DNA of 64,000 bases from Actinomadura sp. J1-007 (GCF_009793335.1 NZ_WING01000001.1:6696001-6760000), one strand, 5' to 3'; positions 50,157 through 59,734 are shown, numbered from the stretch's first letter. The notes: generated by a model not told the origin, from the sequence alone. Translations and numbers: made by a program.

Positions 50157-51417
50157 ATGGTGGGCAGGCGGTCGCTGGGGCGGCGGTTCGGGTGGCTCTG
50201 GGCGGCGTACGCGGTCAGCACGTGTGGGACGTGGCTGGCGTTCGACGCGTTCCCCCTGATCGCGATCCTCGTGCTGGACGCCGGGCCGACGCAGGTGTCG
50301 GCGCTGGCGGCGGCGGGGCTCGCGGTGGGCGTGGCGGTGGCGGTGCCGCTCGGGCCGTGGGTGGAGTTCCGCCGCAAGCGCCCGGTGATGATCGGGATGG
50401 ACCTGGTGAGGTTCGCGGCGCTGATGAGCGTGCCCGCCGCGTACGTGCTCGGATGGCTGACGTTCGTCCAGCTCCTGGCCGTGTCGGTGGTCGTCGCGGC
50501 GGCGGACATCGCGTTCACCGCGGCGAGCGGCGCGTGCCTGAAGGCGCTGGTGCGGCCGGAGGACCTGCTCGTCGCGAACGGCCGGTTCGAGTCGACGACC
50601 TGGACGGCGACGATGCTCGGCCCGCCGCTCGGCGGGGCCGCGATCGGGGCGTTCGGCCCGGTGGCGACCCTGGCGGCCAACGCGGTCAGCTTCCTGCTGT
50701 CGGCGGTGGGCATCCGCGCGATCGGCGGCGGGGAGCCGCGGCCCGTACGGAGCGCGGAGCCGCGGCACCGCGCCGGCGAGCTGTTCGAGGGTGGCGGTAC
50801 ATCCTGGCCCACCGCGGGCTGCGTCCGCTGCTGTTCAACACGATCCTGGTCAACGGGCTGATCATGGCGACGTCGCCGCTGCTGGCCGTCCTGATGGTCG
50901 GCCGCCTCGGGTTCGCGCCGTGGCAGTACGGCCTGGCGTTCGCGGTCCCGTGCGTCGGCGGTCTCGTCGGCTCGCGGCTGGCGTCGCGGCTCGTCGCGCG
51001 GTTCGGGCGGCACCGGGTGCTGCTGGCCGCGGGGTCGCTGCGCGGGTGCTGGCTGCTCGGGCTGGCGTTCGTCCGTCCGGGCGCGGCGGGTCTGGCGCTC
51101 GTCATGGCCGTGGAGCTGGGGCTGATCGTCTGCGGGAGCGTGTTCAGCCCGGTGATCGCCACCTACCGGCTGGAGGAGACGGACGCGGGCCGGGTGGCCC
51201 GCGTCCTGTCCGCCTGGTCGGTCACCAGCAAGGCGTCCATCGCGGCCATGACCGCCGTGTGGGGACTGCTGGCCGCCGCGACCGGCCCCCGAACCGCGAT
51301 CGCGATCGCCGGCGTCCTCGTCCTGGCCACGCCGCTGCTGCTCCTCGGGCGCGACTACGGCCCCGTCCCCCGGTCGAACGTGCCGAGGAGCCCCGTCCGG
51401 TGGCGGACGTCGTGTAG
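50157..51417 (+). CDS. MFS transporter (12-TM drug-efflux type); two frame breaks
   Basis: About 420 aa after two repairs. The N-terminal half (FGWLWAAYAVSTCGTWLAF, loop FRRKRPVMIGMD) and C-terminal half (YILAHRGLRPLLFNTILVNG onward) lie in different frames. One G at 50789-50791 gives LFEGWRYILAH and joins them. A second missing C in 51367-51371 would end the protein at 51417 with VERAEEPRPVADVV instead of reading into the neighbouring gene on the other strand. With both repairs the convergent DUF899 gene ends only 13 nt away. Substrate unknown; it is divergent from a LysR regulator. Confidence 0.85.
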
Positions 51418-51430
51418 TCGCCGAGGCGCG

Positions 51431-52212
51431 TCAGCGGTGGTGGCCGTTCCGCCCGAGGGTGTCGGCGGGGTCACGCCGGGGCGGGTCCACTGCGGTACGG
51501 GGCGGCTGGTCGGGCCCCAGTCGGGGTTCCCGTCGGCGTCCGAACGCCAGGACCAGCATGCGTGGCGTCCCTCGGGCCGGCCCTCGGGGTTGTCCTCCCA
51601 CGCCTCGCCGCGGCCGTAGGGGGTCATGTCGAGCAGGCCCATCGAGCCGTTGATCCGCTCGGTGCCGCGGCCCGTCGTGGAGTAGGTGAGGAACGTGCGG
51701 TCGCCGTCGCGCAGGAAGCAGGTGAGGTAGCCCATGCTGCCGCCGACCGGCTCGTCCGCGTCGCGCACCGAGTACCAGGGCTGGATGTAGCCCATGAACG
51801 CGACGAAGGAGGCCACCTCGTCCCACCGGCCCGTGGTGAGGAGGGCGAACGAGACGCCGCGGGCGTTGAGGTAGGCGGCGTCCTTCAGGTGCCAGGCGGC
51901 GGTGGTGCAGCCCTCGCACTGCCCCTGGTGCGGCGCGCCGTCGTACCACATGTGCTTGTAGACCACGAGCTCGTCGCGGCCCTGGAACAGGTCGAGGAAC
52001 GGGAAGGGGCCGTCGGGTCCGACGACCTCGACCGTTCCGTCGAACTCGACCATCGGGAGCCGGCGGCGGGCCGCGGCGAGGGCGTCGCCCTGGCGGGTGT
52101 GGGCCTTCTCGCGGACGAGGAGCTCGTCGCGGGCGGCCTGCCAGGTGGCGAGGTCGGTGATGGGGGGTCGGCCGGGGAGCGTGGTGGCGGGGTTGTCCGG
52201 TGTGGTCGTCAT
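51431..52212 (-). CDS. DUF899-family thioredoxin-like protein; one frame break
   Basis: About 260 aa from ATG 52212. The DUF899 core is clear: LLVREKAHTRQGDALAAARR, FPFLDLFQGRDELVVYKHM and CEGCTTAAWHL (thioredoxin-like CxxC). The final residues are in another frame; one extra C opposite G-run 51467-51470 turns the end into TPADTLGRNGHHR, the ending usual for this family. Function of the family is not established; it is often annotated as a dithiol-disulfide oxidoreductase. Confidence 0.88.
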
Positions 52213-52329
52213 GCGTCCTCCGTGGCGTCTCGTTCGAGCGGCGTCGTACGGCACTAGAACAGACTGTCGAAGTGGCCGGAACTCATCGCGCCGGGGCGTT
52301 CAGAGGGGGACGCGGACGAAAGCGGCGCG

Positions 52330-52947
52330 TCAGCGGCTGGCGCGGACGAGGGTCGCGAGGTGTTCCGCCGCGAAGCGCATCGGGGAGTCGTCGCCGGAGA
52401 CGCGGCTGAGGAGTTCGGCTCCTTCGAGCGTGGACAGGACGGTGCAGGCGAGCGCCGCCGCGGTGTCGCGGGGGAGGCCGCCGTCGCGGAGCTTGGCCGC
52501 GATCAGCTCGCGCCACTGGCGCAGCGCCTCGTCCGAGGCCCGCTGGATCAGCGGCGACCGGTCGATGATCTCCAGTGCGGTGGCGGCGACCGGGCATCCG
52601 TCGAGCCAGGCGGACGTGCGCAGCGCGTCGGCCATCGACAGCGCGCAGTTCGCGACCGCGTCGGCGGGGTCGTCGGCGGCGGCCAGGCCGCGGCGGAGCA
52701 GGTCGGCGAAGTCGTCGGCGCCGAACCGCAGGGCTTCGGCGGCCAGCTCCTCCTTGCCCTGCGGGAAGAAGTGGTAGAGGGAGCCGTAGGCGGCCCCCGC
52801 CTCCTTGAGGATCTGCTTGACGGTGGTGGCCTCGTACCCCTGGCGCTGGAGCAGCATCGCCGTCGCCTTGACGAGCCGGGCGCGCGTGCCGTCGCGTTCG
52901 CCCGCCCCCTCCGCCTGCTCGGCCGCCGGGCGCTGCGTCGCTTCCAT
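52330..52947 (-). CDS. TetR-family transcriptional regulator
   Basis: 205 aa from ATG 52947. The N-terminal helix-turn-helix (ATTVKQILKEAGAAYGSLYHFF) and a TetR_C-type ligand domain are clear. It is divergent from the LLM oxidoreductase gene, with two TTGATCGATC-type palindromes in the 78-nt gap, so it very likely represses itself and the LLM/flavin reductase operon. Confidence 0.93.
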   Translation of the reverse strand: MEATQRPAAEQAEGAGERDGTRARLVKATAMLLQRQGYEATTVKQILKEAGAAYGSLYHFFPQGKEELAAEALRFGADDFADLLRRGLAAADDPADAVANCALSMADALRTSAWLDGCPVAATALEIIDRSPLIQRASDEALRQWRELIAAKLRDGGLPRDTAAALACTVLSTLEGAELLSRVSGDDSPMRFAAEHLATLVRASR

Positions 52948-52965
52948 GGCCGCGAGGTTACCAGA

Positions 52966-53014
52966 TTGATCGATCAATCAAGTCTGCTAGCCTCCGTCTT
53001 GATCGATCGATCAA
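52966..53014. promoter_or_regulatory. Two palindromic operators between divergent TetR and LLM genes
   Basis: TTGATCGATCAA (52966-52977, extended by TCAA to 52981) and TTGATCGATCGATCAA (52999-53014) are both perfect palindromes sharing the TTGATCGATC half, 22 nt apart edge to edge. The second ends 11 nt before the LLM start and next to its GGAGG site. They are strong candidates for the TetR binding sites. Confidence 0.8.
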
Positions 53015-53025
53015 CTGGAGGTGCC

Positions 53026-54026
53026 ATGACCGACTCGCTCGCCGCCCACCCCGGATTCGGGCGCATGTTCGCTCCCGGACGGCTGACCGTCGGCCTGTTC
53101 CTGCCGCTGTGGCAGTACGCGGGGACATGAGGGCCATGTCCGGCCAGGCGGAGGTGATCAAGCGCGCCGACGAGACGCCGTTCGCGGCGCTGTGGGTGCG
53201 CGACGTCCCGCTGCTCGACCCCGGCTTCGGGGACGTCGGGCAGGTCTTCGACCCCTGGACCTACCTCGCGTGGCTGGCCGCGCACACCCGGCGCCTGTCG
53301 CTGGCGGCGGGCAGCGCGATCTTCACGCTGCGCCACCCCGTCGACCTGGCCAAGCAGGCCGCGTCGATCGACCGGCTCAGCGGCGGCAGGCTCGTCCTCG
53401 GCGCGGCGTCCGGCGACCGCGCCTCCGAGTTCCCCGCCTACGGGATCGACCACGGCTCGCGTGGAGAGCGCTACCGGGAGGCGTTCGAGTGGTTCCGCGC
53501 GCTGACCGAGACGACGGCCCCCGCCCTGTCCTCCTCGCTCGGCCGCGTCGGCGGCGGCGTCGACCTGCTGCCGAAGCCGGTGAACGGGCGCGTCCCGCTG
53601 CTGGTCACCGGCTCCTCGCAGCAGAAGCCGGAGTGGATCGCCGAGCACGCCGACGGCTGGCTCGTCTACCCCGGCTCCCCGGACGCGGTCACCGCCGTCG
53701 ACGCGCTCGCCCGCAAGATCGCGGCCTGGCGGGAACTCGTCCCCAACGGCCGGTTCAAGCCGGTCGCCACCAACGAGTGGATCGACCTGACCGAGGACCC
53801 CGCCGTTCCCCCGACGCCCCTGCGCGGCGGCTTCGTCCTCCGGACGGGCTCGCAAGGGCTGATCGAACTGCTGCACCGCTGGCAGGAACGGGGCGTGAAC
53901 CACGCGGCCCTCGGCGTACAGCACGGTTCGCGGCCCGCCGCCGAAGTGGTCGCGCAGCTCGCCGAGGAGGTCGTCCCGCACTTCCCGGCCCTCGCCGGTC
54001 CCGAGCCCGAGGAGCCCGCGTGGTGA
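53026..54026 (+). CDS. LLM-class monooxygenase-like oxidoreductase; one frame break
   Basis: About 333 aa from ATG 53026, preceded by GGAGG. The first 32 residues (FAPGRLTVGLFLPLWQYAG) are in one frame and the rest in another; an extra G in GGGG 53121-53124 joins them as QYAGDMRAMSGQ. LLM features include SLAAGSAIFTLRHPVDLAKQAASIDRL and SGGRLVLGAASGD. The next gene is a flavin reductase overlapping by GTGA, so this is probably an FMN-dependent two-component oxygenase. Substrate unknown. Confidence 0.88.
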
Positions 54027-54529
54027 TCGAGGCATGCGCCGTCACCGGCGCGCAGCGGTTCCGTGACGTCATGCGGCACTTCCCGACGGGCGTCACCGTC
54101 CTGACGACCACCGGCCCCGCCGGGCCGCACGGGATGACGGCGAACGCGGTCATGTCGCTGTCCCTGAGCCCGCCCTCGGTGCTCGCCGCCGTCCACCACG
54201 GCACGAACACCCACGCGATCCTGCGGACGGCGGCGACGTTCACGGTCAACATCCTCGCCGCCGACCAGCGCGACTGCGCGGAACTGTTCGCCCGTTCGGA
54301 CCCCGCCGAGGACCCCTTCCGTACCGTCCACTGGGAGCCCTCAGCGGTAACGGGCGACCCGGTGCTCACGGAAAGCCTGGCCACCTTCGACTGCCACGTG
54401 GAACGACGCATCGCCGTCGCCGACCACAGCCTGATCGTCGGCACCGTGGCCGACGCCGCCATCCACCGCCCCGACGCAGCCCCCATGGTCTTCGCCCGAA
54501 GCCGCTTCCAGACAACGACCCCACCCTGA
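54023..54529 (+). CDS. Flavin reductase family protein
   Basis: 168 aa from GTG 54023 (or 54020), overlapping the LLM stop. The flavin reductase-like core is visible: MRHFPTGVTVLTT, GMTANAVMSLSLSPPSVLAAV and FTVNILAADQRDCAELFA. Such reductases supply reduced FMN to a partner monooxygenase, here almost certainly the LLM protein. Confidence 0.92.
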   Translation: MIEACAVTGAQRFRDVMRHFPTGVTVLTTTGPAGPHGMTANAVMSLSLSPPSVLAAVHHGTNTHAILRTAATFTVNILAADQRDCAELFARSDPAEDPFRTVHWEPSAVTGDPVLTESLATFDCHVERRIAVADHSLIVGTVADAAIHRPDAAPMVFARSRFQTTTPP

Positions 54530-54674
54530 AACCGCCGAGGACGACCCTTGGCAGCGCCCCGCCCGTGGCGGGCGCCGCTCCTACCAACGCGGCCAGGTCA
54601 GCAGGCCCGGGCCAGAACGACCCGGACCTGCTGACCGAGCCGACCACCCGCGGCGTTCGGACCGCGCGAGAAAT

Positions 54675-54706
54675 TCATACCGAGTTCAATATTAAACCAG
54701 GTATGA
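54675..54706. promoter_or_regulatory. Inverted repeat in an AT-rich promoter before a TetR gene
   Basis: TCATACC (54675-54681) and GGTATGA (54700-54706) flank 18 nt that include TTCAATATTAA. The segment 54670-54713 is far more AT-rich than the surroundings. It lies 8 nt before the TetR start and probably contains both promoter and operator. Confidence 0.65.
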
Positions 54707-54713
54707 TTATTTT

Positions 54714-55322
54714 GTGACAGGCCTTCGCGAGCGCAAGAAGGAACAGACCAGGCAGCGGATCGCCGCGGTGGCGCTGCGGCTGTTCACCGAGCGCGGTTTC
54801 GACTCGGTGACGGTCAACGAGATCGCCGAGGCCGCCGAGGTGGCCAAGGCGACCCTCTTCGCGTACTTCCCGACCAAGGAATCACTCGCCCTCCACGGCG
54901 TGGGCGACGACGACCTGGCGGGGATCGTCGCCCGGCGCTCGGCCGGCCAGACGTTCCTGGCAGCGCTACGGACGCACCATCGCGCGTTCGCCGCCGGACG
55001 GACGCCGGAGGCTGACCTCGCCGCGCTGCTCGCGCGCGTCCGCGTGATCCAGGACAGCCCTGCACTCCAGACCGCGGCGAACGGTCTGCTCTACCAGCAG
55101 CGCGAGGCGCTGGCGCAGGTCCTGGCCGACGAGTACGGCCCCACGGCCGCCGCGCTGATGGCCGCCCAGATCGCCGCGTCCCTGCTCACCCTCCAGGAAA
55201 CGCACTTCCAGCGTCTGCTGGACGGCACGTCCGCCGAGGACGCCGACCGCGCCCTGGCCCGGGACGTCGAGCTGGCCTTCGACCTGCTGGAACACGGACT
55301 CACCCATGCGGAAGGGCACTGA
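54714..55322 (+). CDS. TetR-family transcriptional regulator
   Basis: 202 aa from GTG 54714. The N terminus RERKKEQTRQRIAAVALRLF and the helix-turn-helix TVNEIAEAAEVAKATLFAYF are typical. There is almost no untranslated leader after the AT-rich promoter. The next gene starts at the stop codon, so the two form an operon that this protein probably controls. Confidence 0.93.
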   Translation: MTGLRERKKEQTRQRIAAVALRLFTERGFDSVTVNEIAEAAEVAKATLFAYFPTKESLALHGVGDDDLAGIVARRSAGQTFLAALRTHHRAFAAGRTPEADLAALLARVRVIQDSPALQTAANGLLYQQREALAQVLADEYGPTAAALMAAQIAASLLTLQETHFQRLLDGTSAEDADRALARDVELAFDLLEHGLTHAEGH

Positions 55323-55323
55323 C

Positions 55324-56286
55324 GTGCGCGCACGTGGCATCAACTACGACACCGGGACCTTCCCCGGCCGCCGCCTCACCCGAAAGACCTTCGACCCCGT
55401 CCAAGTCCGGGACGACATGGCGGTCATCGCCAACGACCTGCACTGCGACGCCGTGCGCATCTCCGGCCGCGACGCCGAACGGCTGAGCACCGCCGCCCGG
55501 CACGCCGCCGACACCGGCCTCGAAGTGTGGCTCTCCCCGTTCCCCGCCGACCTTTCCCCAGAGGAGATCCTGGCGTTCTTCTCCGACTGCGCGCAGCGTG
55601 CCGAGGCCCTGCGGCAGGACGGCGCGCGAGTGGCGCTCGTCACCGGCTGCGAGCTCAGCGCCTTCGCCCACGGCTTCCTCCCGGGTGACACCCACCTAGA
55701 CCGCCTCCAGGCCATGGCCACCGCCGACCTGCAATGGTGGGCGTCCCTAGGACCCGTTCCCGAACGCCTCAACGCCTTCCTCGCCCGGGCCGCGACGACA
55801 GCGCGCGCCCACTTCGGCGGGCAGATCACCTACGCCTCCGGCCCCTGGGAGCCCGTCGACTGGGACCCGTTCGACCTGGTCGGCATCGACGCCTACCGAA
55901 CCGCGCAGAACGCCGACACCTTCCGTACCCGCCTGCGCGATTCCCTCTCCCACGGCAAGCCCGTCGCCATCACCGAGTACGGCACCTGCGCCTACCGCGG
56001 CGCGGGCGACCTCGGCGGCATGGCCTGGCAGCCGCCGCAAGGAGCGATCCCGGACGAGGACGAGCAGGTGCGCTACCTCAACGACCTCCTCGACATCTTC
56101 GAAGGCGAAGGCGTCGACACCGCCCTGTGGTTCTCGTTCGCCAACTACGACAAGCCCCGCGACCGCGACATCGCCTCCTACGGCGTCGTCCGCATGCTCG
56201 ACGAGACCCGTTGGGAACCGAAAAAGGTCTTCCACGCCATGAGCACCAGACACCAGCGGCCGAACCCCCGCTCCGACCACGCGTGA
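55324..56286 (+). CDS. Conserved protein resembling a glycoside-hydrolase-like TIM barrel
   Basis: 320 aa from GTG 55324 (GGAAGGG lies 9 nt upstream; ATG 55306 is an in-frame alternative). Segments such as RARGINYDTG, DLHCDAVRISG, VALVTGCELSAF, WDPFDLVGIDAYR and ITEYGTCAYRG look like successive beta strands of a clan GH-A barrel, with Glu in GCELS and TEYG in positions of acid/base and nucleophile. Related actinobacterial proteins are sometimes labelled as abortive infection proteins, without support I can see. Coupled to the upstream TetR gene. Confidence 0.75.
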   Translation: MRARGINYDTGTFPGRRLTRKTFDPVQVRDDMAVIANDLHCDAVRISGRDAERLSTAARHAADTGLEVWLSPFPADLSPEEILAFFSDCAQRAEALRQDGARVALVTGCELSAFAHGFLPGDTHLDRLQAMATADLQWWASLGPVPERLNAFLARAATTARAHFGGQITYASGPWEPVDWDPFDLVGIDAYRTAQNADTFRTRLRDSLSHGKPVAITEYGTCAYRGAGDLGGMAWQPPQGAIPDEDEQVRYLNDLLDIFEGEGVDTALWFSFANYDKPRDRDIASYGVVRMLDETRWEPKKVFHAMSTRHQRPNPRSDHA

Positions 56287-56299
56287 GTCCCCCGCGCGA

Positions 56300-56497
56300 C
56301 TAGCGCCCGTCCCTCAACGCGTCCACCAACGACCGCCAGGCCCGGCGATCCACGCAGATGACGGGCCCGTCCGGCTCCTTGGAGTCCCGGACGGCCACGC
56401 CGTGATGGATCCCGGCCACCTCGACGCACTCTGCGTGGTCGGAATTGCTGCGGCTGCTCTTGCGCCACGCAGGGCATGGCTGCATGGAGTACGTCAT
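56300..56497 (-). CDS. DUF397 protein
   Basis: 65 aa. WRKSSRSNSDHAECVEVAG, then VAVRDSKEPDGPVI, is the DUF397 signature. These small proteins usually accompany WhiJ-like XRE regulators and resemble BldB partners in development. A close paralogue lies at 56885-57082. Confidence 0.88.
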   Translation of the reverse strand: MTYSMQPCPAWRKSSRSNSDHAECVEVAGIHHGVAVRDSKEPDGPVICVDRRAWRSLVDALRDGR

Positions 56498-56841
56498 GCT
56501 TCGACAGTATTCAGCCGGTTAGAGTTCGCGCCAAGGCGGCGGTTGGTGCGCTGGTGCGTCTTGATGGGCCGGGAGAGAGCACGCCTGAGATCACGTACTA
56601 CGCCATCGTGGACGACGGCTACCCGCCCGATCGGCCGTCGGGTCTCGTTCGGCGCATCCACACTGAGCCGCTGTCAACGGACGAGATGTTTCACCGGGAC
56701 ATGCACTGGCATCCCACGGAATTTCTCCGCTTGCACTGGCTCGGCCACAACGAGCAGGACTACGTGGAGATCTCCCCGGAACTCGCCGAGGCCGTCATCG
56801 CCAAATGGAAGGCCGAACGCGCCACGTCCAACGACGACTGA
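56476..56841 (+). CDS. Small protein of unknown function
   Basis: Up to 121 aa; the start is uncertain (ATG 56476 overlaps the DUF397 start region on the other strand; GTG 56549 would give about 97 aa). The body (ITYYAIVDDGYPPDRPSG, then DMHWHPTEFL and DYVEISPELAEAVI) has normal protein-like composition and lower GC than its neighbours. No family recognised. Confidence 0.6.
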   Translation: MAAWSTSCFDSIQPVRVRAKAAVGALVRLDGPGESTPEITYYAIVDDGYPPDRPSGLVRRIHTEPLSTDEMFHRDMHWHPTEFLRLHWLGHNEQDYVEISPELAEAVIAKWKAERATSNDD

Positions 56842-56884
56842 CCCGGCGTACGTGCGGCGGGCGCGCTGTCAGCGCGGCGGGAAC

Positions 56885-57082
56885 CTAGCGTCCGTCCCGC
56901 AGCGCGTCCAGCAACGACCGCCAGGCGCGGCCGTCCATGCTGATGACCGGCCCGTCCGGGTCCTTGGAGTCCCGGACGGCTACGCCGCGGTGAATCCCGG
57001 CCGCCTCGACGCACTCTGCCGCCTGGGAGCCGCTGTGGCTGCTCTTTCGCCACCTGGCGTGAGTGAGGTCCGGTCCCGTCAT
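56885..57082 (-). CDS. DUF397 protein
   Basis: 65 aa, about three-quarters identical by eye to the product of 56300-56497 (AECVEAAGIHRGVAVRDSK). Its start overlaps the stop of the WhiJ-like regulator gene (ATGA), so the two are translationally coupled. Local duplication is likely. Confidence 0.9.
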   Translation of the reverse strand: MTGPDLTHARWRKSSHSGSQAAECVEAAGIHRGVAVRDSKDPDGPVISMDGRAWRSLLDALRDGR

Positions 57083-57933
57083 AGATCCGACATTACGCTT
57101 TGGATCAAGGTCCGCGACTCGGCTTCGGAAAGCGTCGAAGGCTCGACCAGGATGGACTTCTCTCGAAATCGCTCCACCTGGGCCTCGTCCTCCAGAATCC
57201 AGTGGCCCGTCAGATGGTCGACCAGGACGACGCTGAGGATCGGCGGCGTTCCGATGTCCACGAGTTGGAAGTGGCCGACGTAGTGGGGGCCACCGTCGGC
57301 GGTGAACGGCAGGACGCGCAGGAACACGTGTTCCTGCTCCGACTCGTTGAGCAGCCTCTTTAGCTGGGCGCGCATGACGTAGCGTCCTCCGCGGATGCGA
57401 CGTAGCGCCCCCTCGTCGAGGGTGACGTACAGATGAGTGGGGTCGGGACGCTTGAGGATCTGCTGTCGCTGGAGCCGGAAATCGACGTAACGGCTCACCA
57501 CGGCTGCGGGGGCGTCGGGCAGTCCTGCGCGGTTCAGCGCGTGGGTGTAGTCCTCCGTTTGGAGCAGGCCGGGAATGAAGGTGGTCTCGGTGGTCACGAT
57601 GCGCGAGGCGCTGAATTCGAGGGAAACGCGGTCCAGCGTTTCGTGGGAGATGAAGTCCTTATAGGCGTCCCACCAGCCGGATTGCTGTTGTTGTTCGGCG
57701 AGGGTCATGAGGGCGGCGCTTTCGGGGAGCGGGACCCGGTAGCGGTTGAGGATGTGCTCCAGGTCGCGCAGGCGGAGGGGCTGGAGGCCGTTCTCGATGA
57801 GGCTCAGGGACGAGCCCGAGCGTTCGAGATGGCGGCCCGCGGTCTTGAGGGTCTGGCCCGCCTCCTCCCGCAGGTGGCGGAGAGATCTGCCGATCTTCCG
57901 GAGGCGGACGGTGGAGGGCGATGCGTCCGGCAT
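57079..57933 (-). CDS. XRE-family regulator with DUF5753 domain (WhiJ-like)
   Basis: 284 aa. The N-terminal helix-turn-helix (RKIGRSLRHLREEAGQTLKTAGRHLERSGSSLS covers it) is followed by the DUF5753 domain with FIPGLLQTEDYTHAL and LVDHLTGHWILED. In Streptomyces, WhiJ-type regulators and coupled DUF397 partners influence development and antibiotic production (known for the family). Coupled to the following DUF397 gene. Confidence 0.92.
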   Translation of the reverse strand: MPDASPSTVRLRKIGRSLRHLREEAGQTLKTAGRHLERSGSSLSLIENGLQPLRLRDLEHILNRYRVPLPESAALMTLAEQQQQSGWWDAYKDFISHETLDRVSLEFSASRIVTTETTFIPGLLQTEDYTHALNRAGLPDAPAAVVSRYVDFRLQRQQILKRPDPTHLYVTLDEGALRRIRGGRYVMRAQLKRLLNESEQEHVFLRVLPFTADGGPHYVGHFQLVDIGTPPILSVVLVDHLTGHWILEDEAQVERFREKSILVEPSTLSEAESRTLIQSVMSDL

Positions 57934-58085
57934 GTGATCAGCGTGTCACGGTGCGGAGTCGATCGCCGGGTAAGAGGCGTTCCCTCAAATTTCAATGAGG
58001 GATCGTCGCGCGCGGCACGGAACGCGTTGTCCTGATCACGGACGGCGACGAGCCTGGCGGGGCGTCGAGGAAAGGGGCTGCCAGG

Positions 58086-58514
58086 ATGCCGCCGATGACG
58101 GGCTCGGGTGAAAGGTGTGTGATCGCGTCGCTGACGCTGCCGGGGGTGGAGCGGTCCGCCGCGCATGTGCGGGCGTTCACGCGGGACGCGGTGGGGGAGG
58201 GGCATCCCGCGCTGGACGACGTGCAGACGTGCGTGAACGAGGCGTTCGTCAACGGCGTCGAGCACACCGCGTCGGGACGGGGCGGGACGGTCACGGTGCG
58301 GTTCGTGGCGGCGGGGGATCTGGTCGCGGAGGTGACGGACGACGGGGCCGGAGGGCAGCGGCCGGTGCTGCGCGACGATCCGTTCGGCGAGGACGGGCGG
58401 GGGATGCGGATCATCGACGCGCTCGCGGACGCCTGGGGCGTGCGGGCCGACGGGGAGCGGACGACGGTGTGGATGCGGTTCGCGGGGCCGCTACCGGTCA
58501 GGGGTGGAGCGTGA
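58086..58514 (+). CDS. RsbW-like ATP-binding protein (HATPase_c_2)
   Basis: 142 aa. The GHKL N box VNEAFVNGVEHT, G1 box DDGAGG and G2-like GRGMRIIDALAD are present, with no membrane or phosphoacceptor part. Proteins of this size act as anti-sigma factor or anti-anti-sigma kinases, or as partners in development modules. The stop overlaps the start of the methyltransferase gene (GTGA). Confidence 0.87.
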   Translation: MPPMTGSGERCVIASLTLPGVERSAAHVRAFTRDAVGEGHPALDDVQTCVNEAFVNGVEHTASGRGGTVTVRFVAAGDLVAEVTDDGAGGQRPVLRDDPFGEDGRGMRIIDALADAWGVRADGERTTVWMRFAGPLPVRGGA

Positions 58515-59353
58515 CGCGTCCCGGGCGCGCGGACGGCCGTACGGTGATCTTTGTGAGCGAGGAGACCGCCGACGCCGGGCTGAGGACCGACGTTCCGCAC
58601 ACCGCGCGGATCTACGACTACATGCTCGGCGGCAAGGACAACTACGAGGCCGACCGGGCGGCGGCCGAGGAGATCGCGCGGCGGCTTCCGGCGCTGCCGG
58701 TGGCGATGCGCGCCAACCGCGACTTCATGGTCAGGATGACCCGGTTCCTGGTGCGCGAGCTGGGCATCCGGCAGTTCCTGGACGTGGGCACGGGACTGCC
58801 GACGTCGCCCAACCTGCACGAGGCCGCGCAGGAGATCGCGCCCGAGACGCGCGTGGTGTACGTGGACAACGACCCGATGGTCCTCGCGCACGCGCGGACG
58901 CTTCTGGCCGGGACGCCCGAGGGCCGCACCGCGTACATCGACGCGGATCTGCGCGAGCCCGGCGCGATCCTGGACGCGGCGCGCGGGGCGCTGGACCTCG
59001 ACCGGCCCGTGGCCCTCACGGTGATCGCCGTCCTCCAGTTCTTCACCGACGACGACGAGGCGCTCGGGCTCGTCCGGCGGCTGATGGAGCCGCTGGCGCC
59101 GGGCAGCGTGCTGGCGCTGTCGGTCGTTCCGGAGGCGGACGAGGCGAGCCCGCTCGCGGCCGGGGTCGCCGCGTACAAGGCGCAGGGCATCCCGATGAAG
59201 ATGCGCACCAGGGCGGAGACGGAGCGTTTCTTCGAGGGCCTGGAACTGGTCGAGCCGGGCGTCGTCCCGGTCCCGCACTGGCACCCGGACCACCCGCCCG
59301 TCCCGGACGACCCCATCAGGCACATGTACGGCGCCGTAGCCCTCAAACCCTGA
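58511..59353 (+). CDS. DUF574-family SAM-dependent methyltransferase
   Basis: 280 aa from GTG 58511 (GTG 58553 is an alternative). PHTARIYDYMLGGKDNYE and the SAM-binding FLDVGTGLPTSPN, then VVYVDNDPMVLAHAR, are characteristic of the DUF574 (methyltransf_19) family, which is strongly expanded in filamentous actinobacteria. Target unknown. Coupled to the RsbW-like gene. Confidence 0.9.
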   Translation: MTRPGRADGRTVIFVSEETADAGLRTDVPHTARIYDYMLGGKDNYEADRAAAEEIARRLPALPVAMRANRDFMVRMTRFLVRELGIRQFLDVGTGLPTSPNLHEAAQEIAPETRVVYVDNDPMVLAHARTLLAGTPEGRTAYIDADLREPGAILDAARGALDLDRPVALTVIAVLQFFTDDDEALGLVRRLMEPLAPGSVLALSVVPEADEASPLAAGVAAYKAQGIPMKMRTRAETERFFEGLELVEPGVVPVPHWHPDHPPVPDDPIRHMYGAVALKP

Positions 59354-59530
59354 GGCGGGGCGCGCCGTGCGGTGGCTCGGCGGCGAGATGTCCAGACCGG
59401 CGAAGTCCGGAATTGTGCTCTGGTACGCGCACGTCGCGGAAGGTTAACTCGGTGGTGTACGCGTGATTGCGCTTCCCGTTGAGCGGGGCGCGCAATACCG
59501 GTCACTCCGAATTCCGTGAAAAGGAGGACG

Positions 59531-59734
59531 ATGATGTCCCTCGACTGGCGTGCGATGGCGTGGAAGAAGTCCACCTACAGTCCTGATTGGGATGATTGCG
59601 TGGAACTCTCCGCGACATCCCGGGTCGTAGGCGTTCGTGACTCGAAGGATCCGTACGGTCCGGTGCTCGAACTGGGCCGCCGTACGGCGGTGGTTCTGGT
59701 CTCCGAGGTGAAGCGGGGAGCCCTGGACCTCTAG
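59531..59734 (+). CDS. DUF397 protein
   Basis: 67 aa from ATG 59531, 5 nt after a near-perfect AAGGAGG site. WKKSTYSPDWDDCVELS and VGVRDSKDPYGPVLEL fit DUF397, but it is divergent from the two others in this cluster. It precedes another small gene by 9 nt. Confidence 0.85.
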   Translation: MMSLDWRAMAWKKSTYSPDWDDCVELSATSRVVGVRDSKDPYGPVLELGRRTAVVLVSEVKRGALDL

